The notes below the pieces were generated by a model. That model saw nothing but the letters and a program-made list of their open reading frames with translations, ran no database searches and was not told where the DNA came from. A program made the translations under genes and the position numbers. Shown piece by piece: positions 43,075 through 46,002 of a stretch of 46,002 bases of DNA. Each line of letters begins with the position of its first letter. Position 1 is the first letter of the stretch. Source of the stretch: DATMGU01 sp035555315 (lineage in GTDB: Bacteria; Pseudomonadota; Alphaproteobacteria; ATCC43930; CGMCC-115725); contig DATMGU010000068.1 of NCBI GenBank assembly GCA_035555315.1, positions 1-46,002 of the forward strand, written 5' to 3'.

Positions 43075-43282
43075 CCGATCAGACAGTCCGACGAGTCGCA
43101 ATGATCCTCTAATCAGCGATGACGCCGTCCTTCACGGCGGATCGCTGCCCGTGGCGGCGCCGCGCGGTCTCAGCCCGGCGAACCGATCGCCGGAGAAGAC
43201 GGAGCGCAGATACTCCACGGCATCGGCCCGGTGCGCCGCGTAGTCGGGGGTCGCGAACGGATCTTCCGGAACCGGCCCTTCG
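43075..43282 (-). repeat. Right arm of the long inverted repeat
   Basis: Complementary to 1-208 without gaps. It includes the C-terminal 49 codons of the gene at 43132-44076 and about 57 bases beyond its stop. The match continues past the left window edge in principle, since the left copy is cut there. The hairpin AGCGAT/ATCGCT enclosing GCCGT/ACGGC is preserved at 43115-43146. Confidence 0.9.
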
Positions 43283-44076
43283 GCCGGCCCGTCCGCCGCC
43301 GCCTGACTTTCTACCGGCCGGCTATCCTCGGCTTCGTCCTCGTCCGGTGGATCTTCGAGCGTTTCTTCATCGGCCTCGTCCTCCTCATCGCCCCACTCGG
43401 CATAAGGCGACCCCGGCGCCTTGGTCCGGGCTTCCTCCACCGCCCAATGATCTTCCGCCCAGCGGCGCCAATTCGGATCGAGCCCCAGATCCCAGCAGAT
43501 CCGGGCGATGATCTCGCCGATCGGATGATCGCCGATATCGGTCTCGACATCCTCGTCTTCCAGCCGCTCCCGCAGCTCTCTTTCCCGCTGGTAGGCCTTC
43601 ATGCCGGTGAGCTCGGCATTGATCGCCTGCTTCACGATGCGCCCGACCTGGGCCTTGCGCCGGTGCCGCCGATCCGTCTCGGCCAGGGTTGCGCGCTCCG
43701 CCTGCTTGTCCAGCATCGCCGCCGAGACCGCGCGGGGGGTCAACGGCCCCTCGGCGATCCGCGCCTCCAGCGCCACCGTCTGCCGCACCGAGCGCGAAAT
43801 CCGCGTGAACACCAATCCCAGATCCGGTCCAGGCTGTCGCGGTGTCTCGGCCGGCTCGGAAGCCGCCTTGGCCTGCTCCAGTGCCTGCCGTCCCACCGCC
43901 TCCGCCAGTTCCATGCCGATCTCGGCGAGCCGCTGCAGCATCCGCAGATGCCGCTCGGTGCGCTCCGTTCTCTCCGAACCGTGGGCACACCCCTCCATCC
44001 GCTCCGGGGAGGGACCGTTCGGGGCCGCGTCGCAGGGAGCGATCTCGGCCGGATCTATGGCTTGCGCTACATCCAT
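43132..44076 (-). CDS. Conserved hypothetical protein, full-length paralogue of the left-edge gene
   Basis: A 314-residue cytosolic protein of unknown function. Residues 40-75 are helical (HLRMLQRLAEIGMELAEAVG). Residues 85-180 form a charged helical region with ARIAEGPLTPRAVSAAMLDK, KAQVGRIVKQAINAEL and RERLEDEDVE. A compact segment follows, GEIIARICWDLGLDPNWRRW, then a strongly acidic linker (DEEDEADEETLEDPPDEDE) and the conserved tail DYAAHRADAVEYLRSVFSGD. I recall no characterised relative. The near-identical tail at bases 2-151 on the other strand shows it belongs to a repeated gene family in this genome. Confidence 0.8.
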   Translation of the reverse strand: MDVAQAIDPAEIAPCDAAPNGPSPERMEGCAHGSERTERTERHLRMLQRLAEIGMELAEAVGRQALEQAKAASEPAETPRQPGPDLGLVFTRISRSVRQTVALEARIAEGPLTPRAVSAAMLDKQAERATLAETDRRHRRKAQVGRIVKQAINAELTGMKAYQRERELRERLEDEDVETDIGDHPIGEIIARICWDLGLDPNWRRWAEDHWAVEEARTKAPGSPYAEWGDEEDEADEETLEDPPDEDEAEDSRPVESQAAADGPAEGPVPEDPFATPDYAAHRADAVEYLRSVFSGDRFAGLRPRGAATGSDPP

Positions 44077-44286
44077 GAACGAAACATGAACATGACGCCC
44101 GCGAATGTCAAGGGCCGTTGAAGGCCGGTGCCTCCCACATCTTCCATCGTTTTTCGTGCGTCCGGAACGTACCGGGACCAGCTAGGTTTATTTGGACCCA
44201 ATCGGGTCGATGGCGGTCTTATTTATAAGAAATTGACATTTCCGCAGTGATAAAAGTAAAAAATCACGGTTTTTCTGAAGTGCGGG

Positions 44287-44306
44287 CTCTTACAAAGAGT
44301 TTTTTT
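44287..44306 (+). terminator. Short hairpin with T7 run
   Basis: CTCTT pairs with AAGAG around an ACA loop, followed at once by seven T. The stem is only five base pairs. It lies in a low-GC stretch (about 44200-44310) that also holds a TTGACA at 44233. No gene on the plus strand ends just before it, so its role is unclear; it could act as an attenuator before the small frame at 44347. Confidence 0.35.
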
Positions 44307-44346
44307 GCGACCTCATATCGGCGTGCGCGCTCTCGGGGTCGTTGCC

Positions 44347-44547
44347 ATGATCGGGAATGCCAATTCGAACTCATTGGCTCACCTTGACCCAGATAGCCTC
44401 ATCCGAGTTATGAGCTACGCCCAGGACTTTGTCTCGAAGATCGATTTCTCCGGACTTCAAAGCGCGAAGCAGCAGCTTGAAACCTGCAATGCCTTCTTAG
44501 ACCCAGCAGATGAGGTAAAGCTCCGGATGCCCACGTTGCATCGTTGA
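44347..44547 (+). CDS. Small hypothetical protein
   Basis: A 66-codon frame from ATG 44347, reading HLDPDSLIRVMSYAQDFVSK then IDFSGLQSAKQQLETCNAFL. The composition looks like a real helical protein, and the opposite strand has no better frame. No clear ribosome binding site or known family was recognised. It lies in a less GC-rich interval after the paralogue gene, downstream of a TTGACA and a short T7 hairpin. It could be a remnant of a larger gene. Confidence 0.4.
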   Translation: MIGNANSNSLAHLDPDSLIRVMSYAQDFVSKIDFSGLQSAKQQLETCNAFLDPADEVKLRMPTLHR

Positions 44548-44601
44548 CGGCTTCGAATGGCATCGATATCCCGGCTGATGCTATGCCCCCTTCTATCCCT
44601 C

Positions 44602-45057
44602 TCACACCCCCGGCCGGCACAGCACCACCACCACATGATCTCCCGTCGTCACCACGGTCCCGTCGGCCTTGATCAGGGAGCCGCGCTCGGTGGCGATGCC
44701 GCGGCCGGGTTTGGAGCTGGGGCGTTTGTCGACCAGTTCCAACGCCAGATGCACCGTGTCGCCGGGTTCCAGCGGCGCCGAGAAACGCACCTTGTCCCAG
44801 CCGAGCGAGGCGACGACGCTGCGCTCGAAGCAGCCGAGCTCGGCCTTCAGCCCCTCGATCAGCGCCAGGCCGAACAGCCCATGGGCGATGCGGCCCCGAA
44901 ACCCGGCGGCGCGGGCGAAAGCTTCGTCCATATGCACGGGGTGGCGCTCGCCGGTGAGGGCGGCGTAGCCGTCGATATCGGCGAGCGTGATCAGCCGGGG
45001 TGGGCTGCGCAGGATCGTGCCCGGCGTGAAATCCTCGAACCAGATCTGTTCGGTCAT
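44602..45057 (-). CDS. MaoC family dehydratase
   Basis: A 151-residue hot-dog domain protein, related to but clearly different from the one at 10509. The hydratase region reads TGERHPVHMDEAFARAAGFRG followed by RIAHGLFG. The His is kept, but the Asp of the usual DxNPxH pattern is Glu, so activity may differ. It starts inside the end of the ligase gene (four-base overlap), mirroring the ligase-MaoC order of the first cluster. Likely acts on the CoA ester made by that ligase. Confidence 0.9.
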   Translation of the reverse strand: MTEQIWFEDFTPGTILRSPPRLITLADIDGYAALTGERHPVHMDEAFARAAGFRGRIAHGLFGLALIEGLKAELGCFERSVVASLGWDKVRFSAPLEPGDTVHLALELVDKRPSSKPGRGIATERGSLIKADGTVVTTGDHVVVVLCRPGV

Positions 45058-46002
45058 GGTTGCTTCTCCCGCGCGGCTCCTGAGCCGCCTGCGGCGCGCG
45101 CGGCGTCCTGCAACCGGCGCCAGTCGATCTTGTTGCTGCCGGATCGGGGCAGGGCATCGACGAACTCGACCAGGCGTGGCGCCTTATAGGCGGCCATGAT
45201 GCCGCGCGCCCAGTCGATCAGCGCCTCGGCGGTGAGCGCCGTCCCGGGGCGGCGCACCACGAAGGCCTTTACCGTCTCGCCGCGATAGGCGTCCGGCACG
45301 GCGATGACGCAGCATTCCTGGATGGCGGGATGGCGGTACAGCATCGCCTCGCATTCCGCCGGCCAGACCTTGTAGCCGCTGACATTGATCATGCGCTTCA
45401 GCCGGTCGACCGTGTAGAAATAGCCGTCCTCGTCGACCCGTCCCAGATCGCCGCTGCGCAGGAAGCGCTTGCCGTCCCGCTCGATGAACGTTTCCGCATC
45501 GGCCTCGGGCCGCCGCCAATAGCCCCGCATCAGTTGCGGGCCGCTGATGATGATCTCGCCGATCTCGCCGGACGGCAGGTCGGCAAGGGTTTCCGGGTCG
45601 ATGATCAGCACCTCGGTGTCGTGGATCGGGATGCCCAGGCATTGCGGCTTGGGGCGATCGGGCGGGTTGATATGGGTGGCGGCGATGGTCTCGCTCAGGC
45701 CATAGCCTTCGACGAAGTGCAGGCCGAAGCGCCGCCACAGCTCCTCGGCCACCGCCTCCGGCATGGTCGCGCCGCCGCCGGTCAGGATGCGCAAACGGGC
45801 GAGGCACGTGTCGTTGAAGCCCGGCGCCGCCAGCACATCCACCACCATGGTCGGGGCGGCGCTCCACAGGGTCACGCCATAGGCGTCGAACAGCGGCGGG
45901 ATCAGGTCGCGGTCCCAGCGCGCCATGATCACCATGGTGGCCGCCGACACCAGCCCGCCATTCATCGAGACCTGCATGCCGGCGACATGGAACAGCGGCA
46001 TG
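45054..46002 (-). CDS. AMP-dependent acyl-CoA ligase (partial, N-terminus outside window)
   Basis: The C-terminal 316 or so residues of an adenylate-forming enzyme; the gene continues past the right edge. Present are PLFHVAGMQVSMNGG, GGGATMPEAVAEELWRRFG, the adenine motif GYGLSETIAATH, SGDLGRVDEDGYFYTVDRLK with RMINVSGYKVWPAECE, and the catalytic-lysine region SGSNKIDWRRL. The P-loop for ATP phosphates would be outside the window. Its stop overlaps the MaoC start, so the two form a unit similar to genes 8959-10985. Substrate unknown; medium-chain or aromatic acids are typical. Confidence 0.92.
   Translation of the reverse strand, partial: MPLFHVAGMQVSMNGGLVSAATMVIMARWDRDLIPPLFDAYGVTLWSAAPTMVVDVLAAPGFNDTCLARLRILTGGGATMPEAVAEELWRRFGLHFVEGYGLSETIAATHINPPDRPKPQCLGIPIHDTEVLIIDPETLADLPSGEIGEIIISGPQLMRGYWRRPEADAETFIERDGKRFLRSGDLGRVDEDGYFYTVDRLKRMINVSGYKVWPAECEAMLYRHPAIQECCVIAVPDAYRGETVKAFVVRRPGTALTAEALIDWARGIMAAYKAPRLVEFVDALPRSGSNKIDWRRLQDAARAAGGSGAAREKQP

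Overview
The window looks like part of the chromosome of a high-GC alphaproteobacterium, probably from the Rhodospirillales/Acetobacterales side. The evidence is GC-rich coding DNA, a DUF6356 gene, a form II molybdenum hydroxylase, several periplasmic solute-uptake systems, an Anbu protease and soluble chemoreceptor signalling. No rRNA, tRNA, CRISPR array, transposase or integrase was seen. Species cannot be named from the sequence alone.

Layout. (a) 0-1.6 kb: tail of a paralogous gene of unknown function, a decayed second tail, ridA and a small unknown gene. (b) 1.6-4.4 kb: thiO-thiS-thiG behind a TPP riboswitch that abuts the thiO start, then a DUF6356 gene. (c) 4.6-14.3 kb: a tightly coupled seven-gene operon (branched-chain-type ABC transporter, acyl-CoA ligase, MaoC hydratase) converging on an acyl-CoA dehydrogenase and a GlcD-type flavoprotein; together these look like an uptake, CoA-activation and beta-oxidation module for an unknown carboxylate. 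(d) 14.4-15.05 kb: a PIN-domain toxin gene and an AT-rich patch holding a truncated LprI-like gene. (e) 15-25.7 kb: Sua5/TsaC with a solute-binding protein, a ParA-like ATPase with an MlrC-type M81 protein, CysQ with a solitary CoxL-like subunit, HutD, a cytosolic chemoreceptor and a GNAT acetyltransferase.

(f) 25.8-30.2 kb: a ferric-iron ABC transporter behind a Fur-like box, with a convergent HpaI-type aldolase. (g) 30.4-34.1 kb: glycerol kinase behind a TetR-like palindrome, then a DUF1932 dehydrogenase divergent from a C45-type Ntn hydrolase. (h) 34.2-35.7 kb: a MazEF-type toxin-antitoxin pair with helically phased operator repeats, and a solitary Anbu protease. (i) 35.9-39.8 kb: two apparent sigma-54 promoters, one before an NtaA/DmoA-type flavin monooxygenase and one before a polar amino-acid ABC transporter that lacks its ATPase; this looks like a nitrogen-scavenging unit. 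(j) 39.8-43.05 kb: a DUF72 gene fragment, an orphan HicB/DUF1902-like protein, MsrB, and a D-2-hydroxyacid dehydrogenase coupled to a class IV aminotransferase. (k) 43.1-46 kb: a full-length paralogue of the protein at the left edge, in inverted orientation, then a second MaoC/acyl-CoA ligase pair running out of the window.

The features that stand out are the 43-kb segment bounded by inverted gene copies, the phased MazEF operator, the sigma-54 pair, the LivG with an altered ABC signature, the start-embedded TPP aptamer, and the solitary Anbu and CoxL proteins. No complete, clearly new defence or mobile system could be supported from sequence alone.
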